A stretch of DNA of 64,000 bases. Origin: Shimia sp. SK013 (GTDB lineage Bacteria > Pseudomonadota > Alphaproteobacteria > Rhodobacterales > Rhodobacteraceae). A program made the translations under genes and the position numbers. This document shows, piece after piece, positions 25,750 to 36,355 of the stretch (the stretch's first letter is position 1; every line of letters begins with the position of its first letter). The DNA lies in the NCBI RefSeq assembly GCF_001292625.1, contig NZ_LAJH01000021.1, forward strand, positions 124,001-188,000, written 5' to 3'. Below the pieces are notes generated by a model, which was not told where the DNA came from, searched no databases, and saw only the letters and a program-made list of their open reading frames with translations.

Positions 25750-27789
25750 ATGCCAGCCGCTGCCACGGTTCTCAGCGACGTATTCGGCTTTGAAAACTTC
25801 CGCCCTGGCCAGGAAGAGATCGTCGACGCGGTGACGCGTGGCGACAATGTTCTGGCGATCATGCCCACCGGCGGTGGCAAATCCCTGTGTTTCCAATTGC
25901 CTGCGCTGTTGCGCGAAGGCGTGACCGTTGTGATTTCGCCTTTGATTGCCTTAATGCGAGACCAAGTGCGCGCGTTGCGCGAGTCCGGCGTCGAGGCTGG
26001 CGCGCTTACTTCGGGTAACACCGATGAGGAAACTGCACAGGTTTGGGATGCGCTTGGGGCGGGCCGTCTAAAGCTGCTTTATATCGCTCCGGAACGGCTC
26101 GGATCCCACGCAGCGATGGGCATGCTGCGTGACATCAACGTGTCGTTGATCGCCGTGGACGAAGCCCACTGCGTCAGCCAATGGGGGCACGACTTTCGTC
26201 CCGATTATTTGCGCATCGGAGAGTTGCAACGCGCGCTTGATGTGCCGATTGCCGCGTTCACCGCCACTGCAGACGCTGAAACCCGCGCTGAAATTGTTCA
26301 ACGGCTGTTTGGCGGGCTCGCTCCGCAGACCTTTTTGCACGGGTTTGACCGTCCAAATATCCATCTGGCGTTTGCCTCCAAAGACAATCCGCGGCGGCAA
26401 ATCTTGCAATTTGCGGCAGCACGAAAAGGTCAATCCGGCATCGTTTATTGCGGCACGCGGGCCAAGACCGAAACGCTGGCAAAGGCGCTGCGTGAGGATG
26501 GGCATTCTGCGCTGCATTATCACGGTGGCATGGACCCAGCCGAAAGGCGAAACACTGAGGTCAGCTTTCAACGCGAAGACGGGCTGATTGTGGTTGCGAC
26601 AGTGGCGTTCGGCATGGGCGTGGACAAGCCCGATATTCTTTGGGTCGCGCACGCGGATCTGCCAAAATCCATTGAGGCCTATTATCAGGAAATCGGCCGC
26701 GCAGGACGGGACGGCGCACCCGCGGAAACCCTGACATTGTTTGGACCCGACGACATCCGACTGCGGCGGTCGCAAATTGACGAAGGCCTCGCCCCGCCAG
26801 AGCGCCGTGCCGCCGATCATGCTCGCCTCAACGCGCTGTTGGGATTGGCCGAAGCGTTGGAATGTCGTCGGGAAAACCTGTTGGCCTATTTTGGCGAAAC
26901 AGAGGTCAGCTGCGGCAAGTGTGACCTGTGCGACGCACCTGCCGATGTGTTTGACGGCACCGAGGCGGTGCGCAAAGCCTTGTCGGCGATTCTGCGCACG
27001 GAAGAATGGTTCGGCTCTGGCCATCTAATCGACATTTTGCTGGGCAATGAAACGGATCGCATTCGCGAACGTGGCCACGACGTGTTGCCGACCTATGGCG
27101 TTGGGCGCGAATACGACAAACGCCAATGGCAGGCTGTTTTTCGTCAGATGATGGGTCACGATCTGGTGCGCCCCAATCCCGAACGCCACGGTGCATTGAC
27201 AATGACGGACAATGCGCTGCCGGTACTCAGAGGTGAGCAATCTGTCCGATTGCGCCGCGACACGATCAAATCCGCGAGCCGCCGCCCCGCTGTCAAAACG
27301 CTGGTTAGCGAGGAACACGCGCCGTTGATGTCTGCTCTGAAAGCCAAGCGTCGCGCCCTGGCCGAAGCGGCCAAAGTGCCAGCCTACATTATATTCAACG
27401 ACAAAACCCTGGCGGAAATGGCCGAATCCCGCCCCGCCAACCTTGACGAAATGGCAAGAGTGGGTGGGGTCGGCGCCAAAAAGCTGAGCACATATGGCGA
27501 CGCCTTTCTTGAGGTCATCAACGGCGACGTCCAGGAGATGCATCCCAGTCGCCGCAAAATCGCAGGTCGCGGGGATGCCACGCTCTATGATCAGCTGTTA
27601 GAAGCGCAATCCCAACTGCTGCGCGGGCCTGAGGGCATCGACAAACCCATGAGCTGTTCTGCCTCGCTTTTGGCCAAGGTAGCCAGCGCCCGTCCGCGCG
27701 ATGCAGACAACATGGTGCGCCTTTTGGGGGATCGCCGCGCAGAGCGTTTCGGCAACGCGTTTTTGGATGTGCTACGCGATGCGGACTAA
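25750..27789 (+). CDS. recQ: ATP-dependent DNA helicase RecQ
   Basis: A 679-residue 3'-5' DNA helicase. Order of parts: helicase motif I MPTGGGKSLCFQLPAL (about residue 40), motif II AVDEAHCVSQWGHDFRPDY, second RecA lobe with HYHGGMDPAERR and EIGRAGRDG, zinc-binding region with CRRENLLAYFGE and CGKCDLC, RQC winged helix, and an HRDC domain near residues 540-605 (YIIFNDKTLAEMA). A second HRDC-like repeat may follow (about 625-679). Start chosen at ATG 25750; an upstream in-frame GTG gives an unlikely 18-residue leader. Confidence 0.96.
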   Translation: MPAAATVLSDVFGFENFRPGQEEIVDAVTRGDNVLAIMPTGGGKSLCFQLPALLREGVTVVISPLIALMRDQVRALRESGVEAGALTSGNTDEETAQVWDALGAGRLKLLYIAPERLGSHAAMGMLRDINVSLIAVDEAHCVSQWGHDFRPDYLRIGELQRALDVPIAAFTATADAETRAEIVQRLFGGLAPQTFLHGFDRPNIHLAFASKDNPRRQILQFAAARKGQSGIVYCGTRAKTETLAKALREDGHSALHYHGGMDPAERRNTEVSFQREDGLIVVATVAFGMGVDKPDILWVAHADLPKSIEAYYQEIGRAGRDGAPAETLTLFGPDDIRLRRSQIDEGLAPPERRAADHARLNALLGLAEALECRRENLLAYFGETEVSCGKCDLCDAPADVFDGTEAVRKALSAILRTEEWFGSGHLIDILLGNETDRIRERGHDVLPTYGVGREYDKRQWQAVFRQMMGHDLVRPNPERHGALTMTDNALPVLRGEQSVRLRRDTIKSASRRPAVKTLVSEEHAPLMSALKAKRRALAEAAKVPAYIIFNDKTLAEMAESRPANLDEMARVGGVGAKKLSTYGDAFLEVINGDVQEMHPSRRKIAGRGDATLYDQLLEAQSQLLRGPEGIDKPMSCSASLLAKVASARPRDADNMVRLLGDRRAERFGNAFLDVLRDAD

Positions 27790-27813
27790 GTTAACGAGCG
27801 AAGGAAACCAGAT

Positions 27814-28587
27814 ATGCTGACAGTGATTTCTCCGGCCAAGCGCCTGAATTGGGATGCGGTGGACGGTCCCATGACGGAGCCAGCTTTCCAGGACGACGCC
27901 ATTCGCCTAACCAAGACAATGCGCAATCTGACACTGACCGACCTGCGTAAGTTGATGGATCTGAGTCCGGAGCTTGCCCGTCTCAACCGTGATCGGTTCA
28001 AAGCCTTTGCAGATGCGCCATCGTCTGAAACCGTTCGCCCCGCTGTGCATGCTTTTGCAGGCGACACCTATATTGGCCTTGATGCAAACAGCCTTGAGCC
28101 TGATGAGATGCGTTTTGCGCAGGATCATTTGCGCATTCTGTCTGGTTTGTATGGCGTACTGCGCCCACTGGATGCGATTCAGCCTTATCGTCTTGAAATG
28201 GGCAGCCGCCTTAAAACCCGCCGGGGTAATTCGCTGTATGACTATTGGCGCGATGGCCCTGCCAAAGCCCTTCGGTTGCAAGCCGAGGCCGTGGACACCG
28301 ACACGTTGCTTAACTGTGCCAGCCAGGAATACTTTGGTGCCGTAGATCTCAAGGCGCTGAAACTACGGGTGGTGACGCCGGTGTTCATGGAGGAGCGCAA
28401 CGGTCAGACAAAGATCGTGTCGTTCTTTGCCAAAAAGGCCCGCGGATCGATGGCGCGGTTTGTAACTCAGAACCGGATTGTAAACGCCGAAGCGGCCAAG
28501 GAGTTCGATTTTGGCGGCTATGCGTTCCAACCCGAGATGTCTGACGGAGACCGATGGGTGTTCCTGCGGGATTATCCTGAAAGCTGA
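27814..28587 (+). CDS. yaaA: Peroxide stress protein YaaA (DUF328)
   Basis: The 257-residue protein matches YaaA from its first residues: MLTVISPAKRLNWD, later FAGDTYIGLDANSL, HLRILSGLYGVLRPLDAIQPYRLEMG and NCASQEYFGAV. E. coli YaaA lowers free iron and DNA damage during peroxide stress and has a helix-hairpin-helix-like DNA-binding groove. It lies 24 bp after recQ, so the two may be co-transcribed as DNA-maintenance genes. Its end overlaps the convergent histidine kinase gene by 16 bp. Confidence 0.95.
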   Translation: MLTVISPAKRLNWDAVDGPMTEPAFQDDAIRLTKTMRNLTLTDLRKLMDLSPELARLNRDRFKAFADAPSSETVRPAVHAFAGDTYIGLDANSLEPDEMRFAQDHLRILSGLYGVLRPLDAIQPYRLEMGSRLKTRRGNSLYDYWRDGPAKALRLQAEAVDTDTLLNCASQEYFGAVDLKALKLRVVTPVFMEERNGQTKIVSFFAKKARGSMARFVTQNRIVNAEAAKEFDFGGYAFQPEMSDGDRWVFLRDYPES

Positions 28588-30767
28588 GAGGTTAGGTCCG
28601 GTGTGCCGTCGCCATTAAACGGGTTGCTGACATCTTTGGGGAGCGACTTTGAAATCACGTTGAACACTTCGGCTTTGCGCACGGGTTTGGTGAGATAAAC
28701 ATCAAGCCCTGCAGCAAGGATGTCGTCAGCGTCGTTTGAGCCCGCCAGCGCAGTCAGCGCCACGATAGGAGTGCGCTTTCCTGTCAATTCTTCGAGAACG
28801 CGAATGTGGCGTGTGGCCTCTTTTCCGTCCATCTTGGGCATGGAGATGTCCATCAAGATCAAGTCGGGGGTGTTGGCTTTATACATCTCGACGGCCTCTT
28901 CGCCGTTGTGGGCAAACACGAGATCGAGATCGAGTGGTCGCAACAATTTGGTCAAAACGAGCCGGTTTGTCTTGTTGTCTTCCGCCGAAAGCACCCGCAT
29001 CCGCCTTTTTTGTAAGCCGTTTGGCGCAAGCTTTGCAGGAAGAGCGCTGCCAGCGGAGGTTTCGATGCAGCGGCATAGCGCATTGCGCGAAATCGGTTTG
29101 CGCACCACAGCCGCAACAATTGGGATGTCGGACGCCTTGGCGCGAATGTTTTCGTCGCTGGTCATCATGATGACGGGGGCCCCTAGGGCCATCCGCTGTA
29201 GTTCACCCGCCAGATCCAAAGCGTCCAAATGTCCGGGACCGTGGTCGATCACCACCAAATCGGCCTGCGGTGCAAACATCAGTGCGCGACTTTTGTCGCC
29301 GCATATGGTTACTCGCGCGCCCAATTGCTCCAACTGCTTCTTGAGCAGGTCGCAATTGATCGAAATATCTGAGGCCACAACAATGTGCTCCACATTTTGC
29401 GGCAGAGGCGTCGGTATTTTTTCGCAGTTTTCGTGAACGGGCAGCGCCAAGCGGAAGCCAAAGGATGTGCCTTCGCCCTGAATACTGTCGACCCAGATTT
29501 CACCGCCCATACGCTGAATCAACTGTCGTGTAATTGCCAACCCCAAACCGGCGCCCTCAAACTCGCGGTTCTGGGCTTCGTCAGCTTGTGTGAATTCGCC
29601 AAAAATATGCTCCAGTCGGTCTTCCGCGATGCCTATTCCCGTATCCTGAACGTTAACATGCAGAACCGTTTCAGCGCCGTCTTTGACGATCACCCCGACG
29701 ACACGTACAAGGACGTGGCCTTCGCGCGTGAACTTGATTGCGTTCTCAATCAGCTTGGTCAGAACTTGGCGGACGCGGGCCGGGTCTCCGACAAATTCGG
29801 TAGGAAGGAACAGGTCATAGTCGACCAACAATTCCAAACCCCGTTCGCGCGCGGGGATTTGCAACATCGCGATGACTTCGTGAATGCACCGCTCAAGATC
29901 AAAGGCCTCCTGACGCAGTGCCATATTTCCCGCCCCAATTTTGGAATAGTCGAGCACGTCATTGATGACAGACATCAATGCCTCGCCTGAACTCTTGATG
30001 GTGGAGGCGAAGAGATGTTGTTCTTCGGAAAGCTCGGATTCCATCAACAGGTCGGCCATGCCGACAAGGCCGTTCATCGGCGTGCGGATTTCATGGCTCA
30101 TGTTCGCCAGGAACGCGGATTTTGCGTGTTTGGCCGCCTCAGCCGCCTCCAACGCCGTTTGCAATGTGGCCTCGTACGCGACGGCATCTGTCACATCCAT
30201 GATCAGGCTTACACGGTCGCCGCTTTCTCCTGTTTTCAGGAGGGGTTGGACAAAACGGCCATTTGACAGTTTCAATGTGAATGGCTCAACGCTGTCGTCT
30301 TGCAACCCTTGCAGTAGGGCCGCGCGCAACGCTTCCGGATCTAGCCCCTGAAAATCGATGACGCCGTTATCAAAGGCATAGTCCAAGATATCGGTTAGGC
30401 TGACGCCGGGCTTGACCACATCAGAATGATTAAAGGTGGCCAGGTAAGCCGGGTTTGCGGCCAGCATCGCCCCCTTCTCATCAAAGAACGCAAAGCCGTC
30501 ACGCACGGCGCCGATAGAACTCCAGAGCCGCTGCTCTGCCTGATCCGCACGATGGGTCGCCGCCGCAACCTCAGACTGCATTTGGCTTTTCTCGCGCAAT
30601 ACCAGTCTGTGATCTGAACGGACTTCCTGGATCTCAGTTGTCAGTTTCTGAGTTTTGGCACCCAACCGAAGCTGTAGCGTCGACAATTCAGCTTGCTTGA
30701 TTGCAAGCAATTGCTCTGCCGCAAGGCGAGCGCGTCGTTCGTTTGCAATTTTTTCGGCCAACGACAT
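28572..30767 (-). CDS. Soluble hybrid histidine kinase with two receiver domains
   Basis: A 731-residue kinase from ATG 30767 (MSLAEKIANERRARLAAEQ; an in-frame GTG 33 bases upstream is less likely). A coiled coil covers about residues 5-80, then a PAS-like domain (GFAFFDEKGAMLAANPAYL), phosphoacceptor H225 (ANMSHEIRTPMNG), HATPase with NAIKFTREG and GAGLGLAITRQL. Receiver 1 (about 461-572) keeps an Asp in LVVIDHG but its surroundings are degenerate; receiver 2 has the normal D640 in LILMDISMPKMDG. No membrane segments, so it is cytoplasmic. No response regulator nearby. Confidence 0.92.
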   Translation of the reverse strand: MSLAEKIANERRARLAAEQLLAIKQAELSTLQLRLGAKTQKLTTEIQEVRSDHRLVLREKSQMQSEVAAATHRADQAEQRLWSSIGAVRDGFAFFDEKGAMLAANPAYLATFNHSDVVKPGVSLTDILDYAFDNGVIDFQGLDPEALRAALLQGLQDDSVEPFTLKLSNGRFVQPLLKTGESGDRVSLIMDVTDAVAYEATLQTALEAAEAAKHAKSAFLANMSHEIRTPMNGLVGMADLLMESELSEEQHLFASTIKSSGEALMSVINDVLDYSKIGAGNMALRQEAFDLERCIHEVIAMLQIPARERGLELLVDYDLFLPTEFVGDPARVRQVLTKLIENAIKFTREGHVLVRVVGVIVKDGAETVLHVNVQDTGIGIAEDRLEHIFGEFTQADEAQNREFEGAGLGLAITRQLIQRMGGEIWVDSIQGEGTSFGFRLALPVHENCEKIPTPLPQNVEHIVVASDISINCDLLKKQLEQLGARVTICGDKSRALMFAPQADLVVIDHGPGHLDALDLAGELQRMALGAPVIMMTSDENIRAKASDIPIVAAVVRKPISRNALCRCIETSAGSALPAKLAPNGLQKRRMRVLSAEDNKTNRLVLTKLLRPLDLDLVFAHNGEEAVEMYKANTPDLILMDISMPKMDGKEATRHIRVLEELTGKRTPIVALTALAGSNDADDILAAGLDVYLTKPVRKAEVFNVISKSLPKDVSNPFNGDGTPDLTSQLSG

Positions 30768-30913
30768 GTAGGCGTCCCCAGACTCAAGACTTGGATACAC
30801 ACATACTGAGGGTCGGAAATGAACATCAACTTAAGCCAATCGTTAAAGGTGGAATCGTTGCAATACTCCGCGCAGGCATGGCACCCTCGTCTCAGTTTCA
30901 GCAGGAGAGACCC

Positions 30914-33900
30914 ATGCAGCGGCTCGCACGTTTTGTTTTTTCTTTTATTTCCGTAATGTTAGTGGCGCAAACCGCGTCTGCACAGCAAAGTTACGTGCCG
31001 GAACGGCGGGTCGTCGTCAGCCGCGATCTGGATTTCTACGGCTCTGACCTAACAAATTTATTTGATACAACTTATGAGGCTTGTGTCTCCGCATGCCTTT
31101 CAGATTCGAATTGCGCTGCCTTTACCTTTAATTCGCGGTCCAATTCCTGTTTTCCCAAAAGCGCTGTCTCCGACAAACAACCGTATGAGGGGGCATTGTC
31201 AGCGGAGGTACTAACCACTGCTCCTGGTGCGCAAAGCTTAGGACAAACACGGGCAGCTGAAATTGGGTTCCTCGGCGTCTCGGATTTGCGTCGCGCCCGA
31301 GATGTGGCTCAGGATATTGGCCGCATCCACGCCGCTGGACCTTGGGAGGTCGCAGACATGCTGAGTGCGGCCGCCGAGCGGCGCACGGCCAATGAACTTC
31401 TGAGTGCTATGCGGTGGACGGGCGGCGCCCTCAGCAAAAAAGACAGCAGCGACCTTTGGTTGGAGTACGCCCGGCTGAATGCAGTTGTTGAAGGTAAAAA
31501 GTCGTCAGAGACCCGCCGTTACCGCGACCGTGCTTTCTTTGCGGCGATCAATGGCTATCTTCGCGCTGATCGTGACGGCGCGCGCGTCTCGGCGCTTTTG
31601 GTGTTGGCGGACAGGCTGGAACAGCGCAATCGAGGGCGCAACATGGTGCAAACTCTTCGGTTGGCAGAAACGATCGCGCCACGTGATGATGTGGTCGCCG
31701 CGCTCGACAAGGCAATTGCAAAATACGGGTTCCGGATTACGGAACATTCTGTCGAAAGCGATCTGGCGGACCCTCGCCTTTGTGTTGAATTCAACGAGCC
31801 TTTGGTGAAAACGGGCGTGGACTACGCGACCTATGTCAAACTGCCGGATGCCCGTTTGGCGGTACAGACCGAGGGCAGCAAGCTCTGCGTCGAAGGCCTG
31901 AGCCATGGTCAACGCATCACTGCGACGTTCCGGGCAGGTTTGCCTGCGGAAAGTGGCGAGACCTTGATCAAAGACATCGAAATCACCACCTACGTGCGTG
32001 ATCGCAGCCCCAGTGTTGGCTTCACCGGCCGCGCCTATGTGCTGCCCCGCACCGCAGACGCTGGCCTTCCAATTGAAACGGTCAATCTGGATCTTGTGGA
32101 CCTGACCCTCCAACGCGTGAGCGACCGTAACCTTTTGCGGGCCATTCAGGACAGCTATTTTGGCAAGCCGATGAGCTATTGGCAGATCGAAGACTTCGGC
32201 CGCGATGTGGCCGAGACGATCTGGACTGGCTCCGGTGAGGTGCAAAACACCCTGAACCAAACGATGAGCACTCGCCTGCCTATTGGTGACGCTCTGAAAG
32301 ACCAACCGGCTGGCGTTTATGCACTAACCGCGGATCTGCCCGGCGCCGACATCTATGACGAAACCTCCACGACGCAGTGGTTCATTCTGTCTGACATCGG
32401 CATGACCAGCCTGAGCGGAGTGGATGGCTTGCACGTCTTTGTGCGGCATCTCAACGACGCAAGCGCATGGAGCAATGCTAAGGTAACGTTGTTGTCGCGG
32501 TCTAATAGAGTACTCGGTACCACCCAAAGCAGTGCCGAAGGCTATGCAACCTTCGCGGCGGGCCTAACCCGGGGCACGGGTGGTGCAGCACCCGCGCTCG
32601 TAATGATCGAAGCGGGCGAGGACTTTTCTTTTCTATCGCTTACTGATCCAGCATTTGATCTGTCCGATCGCGGCGTCGAAGGGCGCCTACCGGCGCCTCC
32701 GATTGACCTCTTTGTTACCACCGACCGGGGTGCTTATCGCGCAGGGGAGACCATCCACGTCACGGCTCTGGCGCGCGGCGACGTGGCCGAAGCGCTTCCC
32801 GGCATGCCAGTCACAGCAATCTTGACCCGCCCCGACGGCGTGGAATACGCACGCCATGTGTCCACAAATGACGCGGCCGGTGGCCATGTCTTCAGCTTGC
32901 ATTTGGGCACGACCGTGCCGCGCGGCGCCTGGCGGATAAGCTTCAAGACCGATCTGGACGCACCGGCCTTGGCAACGCAAAAAGTGCTTGTCGAAGATTT
33001 CCTGCCTGAACGCATTGATTTTGATCTCGCGCTTCCTGATGCACCTTTGGATTCCGCCAACATGCCGCCTCTCAAAGTTGCGGCCCGCTATCTCTTCGGT
33101 GCGCCAGGCGCGGATCTTGAAATAGAAGGCGAATTGCGCCTGACCCCGCGCCCCGATGTGGCAGGTTTCGCAGGGTATACGTTTGGTCGCCATGATGCGC
33201 CATTCTATTCAAATACCGAATACTTCAGTGGGGACGTCACGGATGCACAAGGCAATGCCGACGTGTTCTTGCCGCTGCCGGATCAAACCGCCGAAGGGCT
33301 GCCGCTTCAGGCCGACATCAAAGTGCGCGTCCTTGAGGGATCCGGTCGCCCGGTGGAACGCAGTCTTACGCATCCTGTCGCTGCTGCGGGAGCTATGATC
33401 GGCCTCAAGCCGGGGTTCGATCGCGTGGTGGCCGAAGGCACATCGGCCAGCTTCCAAGTGGTGGCTTTAAACGCTGACCTCGCGCCCACGAAAATGAAGG
33501 TGCAGTGGAGTGTGAACCGCGTGCGCACCACTTATCAATGGTATCAGCTGTATGGCGATTGGCAGTGGGAGCCGACCACCCGCCGCACCCGTATCGCTGG
33601 CGGCGAACTCGATCTTACCGGCGGGCCGGTCACGATCGAGGCTCCGGTTGAATGGGGCCAATACGAAGTGGTGGTCGAGCAGATTGGTGGCGATTCTGTC
33701 GCCACTTCCACTGATTTTTATGCCGGTTGGTACGCTCCCGCTGACGCCACCGACACACCGGACACTTTGGAATTGTCATTAGACAAAGAAGGGTATCGCA
33801 GTGGCGATACCGCCAACCTTCGCATCGTGCCGCGCTATGCAGGCACTGCGTTGATTTCGGTGATGTCCAATCGTCTCATCGCGATGAAAGCTGTTGAGGT

Positions 33901-36355
33901 GCGCGAAGGCGAGAATTTGATCCCGCTTGAGGTCACCGACGAATGGGGGGCGGGTGCTTATGTAACGGCCTCGGTTATTCGACCAGCGGATGGGCCAGCA
34001 AATCAAAACCCTGCAAGGTCTATGGGGCTGTCTTATGCAAAAATAGATCCGGGCGCGAAGCAGCTTGCGGTGTCAATTGACACAGTCGCCAAGGCCAACC
34101 CGCGCGGCCCGCTTGATGTCGCGGTTCGCGTTGATGGTGTTGCTGCAGGCGAAACCGCTTATGTCACCGTTGCCGCGGTGGATGTGGGCATTCTGAACCT
34201 CACACGTTTTGCCAGTCCGGACCCGTCCGAGCACTATTTCGGGCAACGTCGCTTGGGGATGGAAATTCGTGACCTATATGGTCGGTTGATCGACGGTATG
34301 AGTGGAAATATGGGCGCACTGCGGTCTGGTGGGGACGCCAACGCGGGGGGCGGATTTGAGTCGCCACCGCCCACGGAAGAGCTGGTCGCCTATTTCAGCG
34401 GACCTGTCGAAGTTGGCGCTGATGGCAATGCGCAGATCAGCTTTGATCTGCCGGAGTTCAACGGCACCGTGCGCCTGATGGCCGTGGCTTGGACCGCGAC
34501 CAGTGTGGGGCAAGCGGATCACGACGTGATTGTTCGAGATCCGGTTGTGGTGACCGCTTCGCTGCCGCGTTTCCTGGCGCCGGGCGATCAGTCCCGACTG
34601 CTTTTGGAAATCGTGCATGCCGAAGGGTCTGCTGGCCGCATGTTGCTGAACGTAGATGCGGATGGTGTAACTATCGCTGGGGCCGTGCCAAGCGACGTGG
34701 TGCTTGTCGATAAGGGCACCGCAAAGTTGAGCGTGCCGGTCACGGCGCAAGACGTCGGGGATCATGAAATCCGTGTTTCCCTGACTACGCCTGACGGAAA
34801 ACAGCTCGTGAAATCTTTGACAATTCCCGTGCGGGCCAACGATCCAGAGATCAGCGATACCCAACAAATCACCTTGGCGGCGGGTGAAACATTGACCCTT
34901 GGCGCGGATATCTTTGCCGAGTTGCGAGAAGGGACAGGATCAGCCGTGATTTCATCTGGTGCGCTGGCAAAGTTCGATGCACCCGGCTTGCTTCAGGCGC
35001 TGGATCGCTACCCTTATGGCTGCACGGAGCAGGTCACGTCACAGGCCTTGCCGTTGCTGTACTTCGAAAGCGTCAGCACGGCCCTTGGTTTGACTCAAAG
35101 GGACAATGTTCAAGAGCGGGTGGATCAAGCCGTGGCAAAGGTCCTGACCCGTCAGGCCAGCAACGGCGCCTTCGGGCTATGGCGGGCTGAAAGCGGGGAC
35201 TTTTGGCTGGATGCCTATGTCAGTGACTTCCTGTCGCGGGCGCGATCCAAAGGGTATGCTGTGCCCGACCACGCATTCCGGCAGGCCATGGACAACCTGC
35301 GCAGTCGGGTGAACTACGCTCCGGACTTTGACGAAGGCGGCGAAGATATCGCGTATGCTATATTGGTGCTGGCCCGCGAGGGTGCCGCTGCAATGGGTGA
35401 TCTGCGATACTACGCGGATGTGAAATCCGAGGCTTTTGCCACCCCCTTGGCAGCCGCCCAGATTGGCGCGGCCTTGGCGTACTACGGCGACCAAACCCGC
35501 GCGGACGTTATGTTCCGTCAGGCGGCGCGCCTCATCGAAGGGCAAAGCGCGGCTGAAGATGCGCAGTTGTGGCGAGCGGACTATGGCACTCACCTGCGCG
35601 ACGCGGCCGGTGTGTTGACTTTGGCTATGGAGGCCGGCAGCAACGCGATTGATGCTGACGCCTTCGCACACCGTATCGCTGCATCTGGTCAGAACCTGTC
35701 GACCCAAGAAAGTGTCTGGTCTTTGATGGCGGCGCACGCGCTGCTCGAAGATGACAGCGCTAGCGGGTTGAGTGTTGATGGCACGCCATTGACCGGCCCT
35801 CTGCTGCGCCGGTTTGCCGGCGACATTGCGACCACACCAATGGCAATACGTAACGATGGCGATGTCCCCCAGAGCGTGACAGTCACTGCGATTGGTGTGC
35901 CAGATTATCCAGTGACCGCAGGCGGCTATGGCTACGCGATCGATCGGGAATACTTTGCGATGGATGGCACGCCGCTGGACCCTGGTAACGTGCGCACGGG
36001 CAATCGTTTTGTGGCGGTCTTGACCGTTGAACCGTTCGAGGACGGCGGTGCGCGGCTGATGGTCAATGACCCTTTGCCTGCCGGCTTTGAAATCGACAAT
36101 CCCAACTTGCTGGAAAGCGGCGATGTGCGGGAGTTGGACTGGCTTGAAACTGTGTATTCGGAATCCAGTGAATTCCGGTCTGACCGGTTTTTGGCGGCGG
36201 TCGACTGGCGCTCGGACATGATGTTCCGGCTGGCCTATATCGTGCGTGCGGTTTCGCCCGGGACATACCACCACCCTGCGGCCTCGGTCGAAGACATGTA
36301 TCGCCCGCAATACCGTGCCAATACCGACGCACAGCAACTTGTCGTGCTTGAGTAA
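30914..36355 (+). CDS. Alpha-2-macroglobulin family protein with N-terminal PAN/Apple domain
   Basis: A very large (1813-residue) periplasmic protein. ATG 30914 follows AGGAGAGAC and gives a signal peptide ending VAQTASAQ. A Cys-rich PAN/Apple module (about residues 40-80; EACVSACLSDSNCAAFTF) comes first, then macroglobulin-like beta domains, a bait-like region, and the thioester motif YGCTEQ with Cys1370, followed by an all-alpha complement-like domain. Bacterial alpha-2-macroglobulins trap invading proteases and are paired with PBP1C, which is the next gene (TAATG overlap). No lipobox is present, so unlike E. coli YfhM it is probably soluble in the periplasm. Confidence 0.93.
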   Translation: MQRLARFVFSFISVMLVAQTASAQQSYVPERRVVVSRDLDFYGSDLTNLFDTTYEACVSACLSDSNCAAFTFNSRSNSCFPKSAVSDKQPYEGALSAEVLTTAPGAQSLGQTRAAEIGFLGVSDLRRARDVAQDIGRIHAAGPWEVADMLSAAAERRTANELLSAMRWTGGALSKKDSSDLWLEYARLNAVVEGKKSSETRRYRDRAFFAAINGYLRADRDGARVSALLVLADRLEQRNRGRNMVQTLRLAETIAPRDDVVAALDKAIAKYGFRITEHSVESDLADPRLCVEFNEPLVKTGVDYATYVKLPDARLAVQTEGSKLCVEGLSHGQRITATFRAGLPAESGETLIKDIEITTYVRDRSPSVGFTGRAYVLPRTADAGLPIETVNLDLVDLTLQRVSDRNLLRAIQDSYFGKPMSYWQIEDFGRDVAETIWTGSGEVQNTLNQTMSTRLPIGDALKDQPAGVYALTADLPGADIYDETSTTQWFILSDIGMTSLSGVDGLHVFVRHLNDASAWSNAKVTLLSRSNRVLGTTQSSAEGYATFAAGLTRGTGGAAPALVMIEAGEDFSFLSLTDPAFDLSDRGVEGRLPAPPIDLFVTTDRGAYRAGETIHVTALARGDVAEALPGMPVTAILTRPDGVEYARHVSTNDAAGGHVFSLHLGTTVPRGAWRISFKTDLDAPALATQKVLVEDFLPERIDFDLALPDAPLDSANMPPLKVAARYLFGAPGADLEIEGELRLTPRPDVAGFAGYTFGRHDAPFYSNTEYFSGDVTDAQGNADVFLPLPDQTAEGLPLQADIKVRVLEGSGRPVERSLTHPVAAAGAMIGLKPGFDRVVAEGTSASFQVVALNADLAPTKMKVQWSVNRVRTTYQWYQLYGDWQWEPTTRRTRIAGGELDLTGGPVTIEAPVEWGQYEVVVEQIGGDSVATSTDFYAGWYAPADATDTPDTLELSLDKEGYRSGDTANLRIVPRYAGTALISVMSNRLIAMKAVEVREGENLIPLEVTDEWGAGAYVTASVIRPADGPANQNPARSMGLSYAKIDPGAKQLAVSIDTVAKANPRGPLDVAVRVDGVAAGETAYVTVAAVDVGILNLTRFASPDPSEHYFGQRRLGMEIRDLYGRLIDGMSGNMGALRSGGDANAGGGFESPPPTEELVAYFSGPVEVGADGNAQISFDLPEFNGTVRLMAVAWTATSVGQADHDVIVRDPVVVTASLPRFLAPGDQSRLLLEIVHAEGSAGRMLLNVDADGVTIAGAVPSDVVLVDKGTAKLSVPVTAQDVGDHEIRVSLTTPDGKQLVKSLTIPVRANDPEISDTQQITLAAGETLTLGADIFAELREGTGSAVISSGALAKFDAPGLLQALDRYPYGCTEQVTSQALPLLYFESVSTALGLTQRDNVQERVDQAVAKVLTRQASNGAFGLWRAESGDFWLDAYVSDFLSRARSKGYAVPDHAFRQAMDNLRSRVNYAPDFDEGGEDIAYAILVLAREGAAAMGDLRYYADVKSEAFATPLAAAQIGAALAYYGDQTRADVMFRQAARLIEGQSAAEDAQLWRADYGTHLRDAAGVLTLAMEAGSNAIDADAFAHRIAASGQNLSTQESVWSLMAAHALLEDDSASGLSVDGTPLTGPLLRRFAGDIATTPMAIRNDGDVPQSVTVTAIGVPDYPVTAGGYGYAIDREYFAMDGTPLDPGNVRTGNRFVAVLTVEPFEDGGARLMVNDPLPAGFEIDNPNLLESGDVRELDWLETVYSESSEFRSDRFLAAVDWRSDMMFRLAYIVRAVSPGTYHHPAASVEDMYRPQYRANTDAQQLVVLE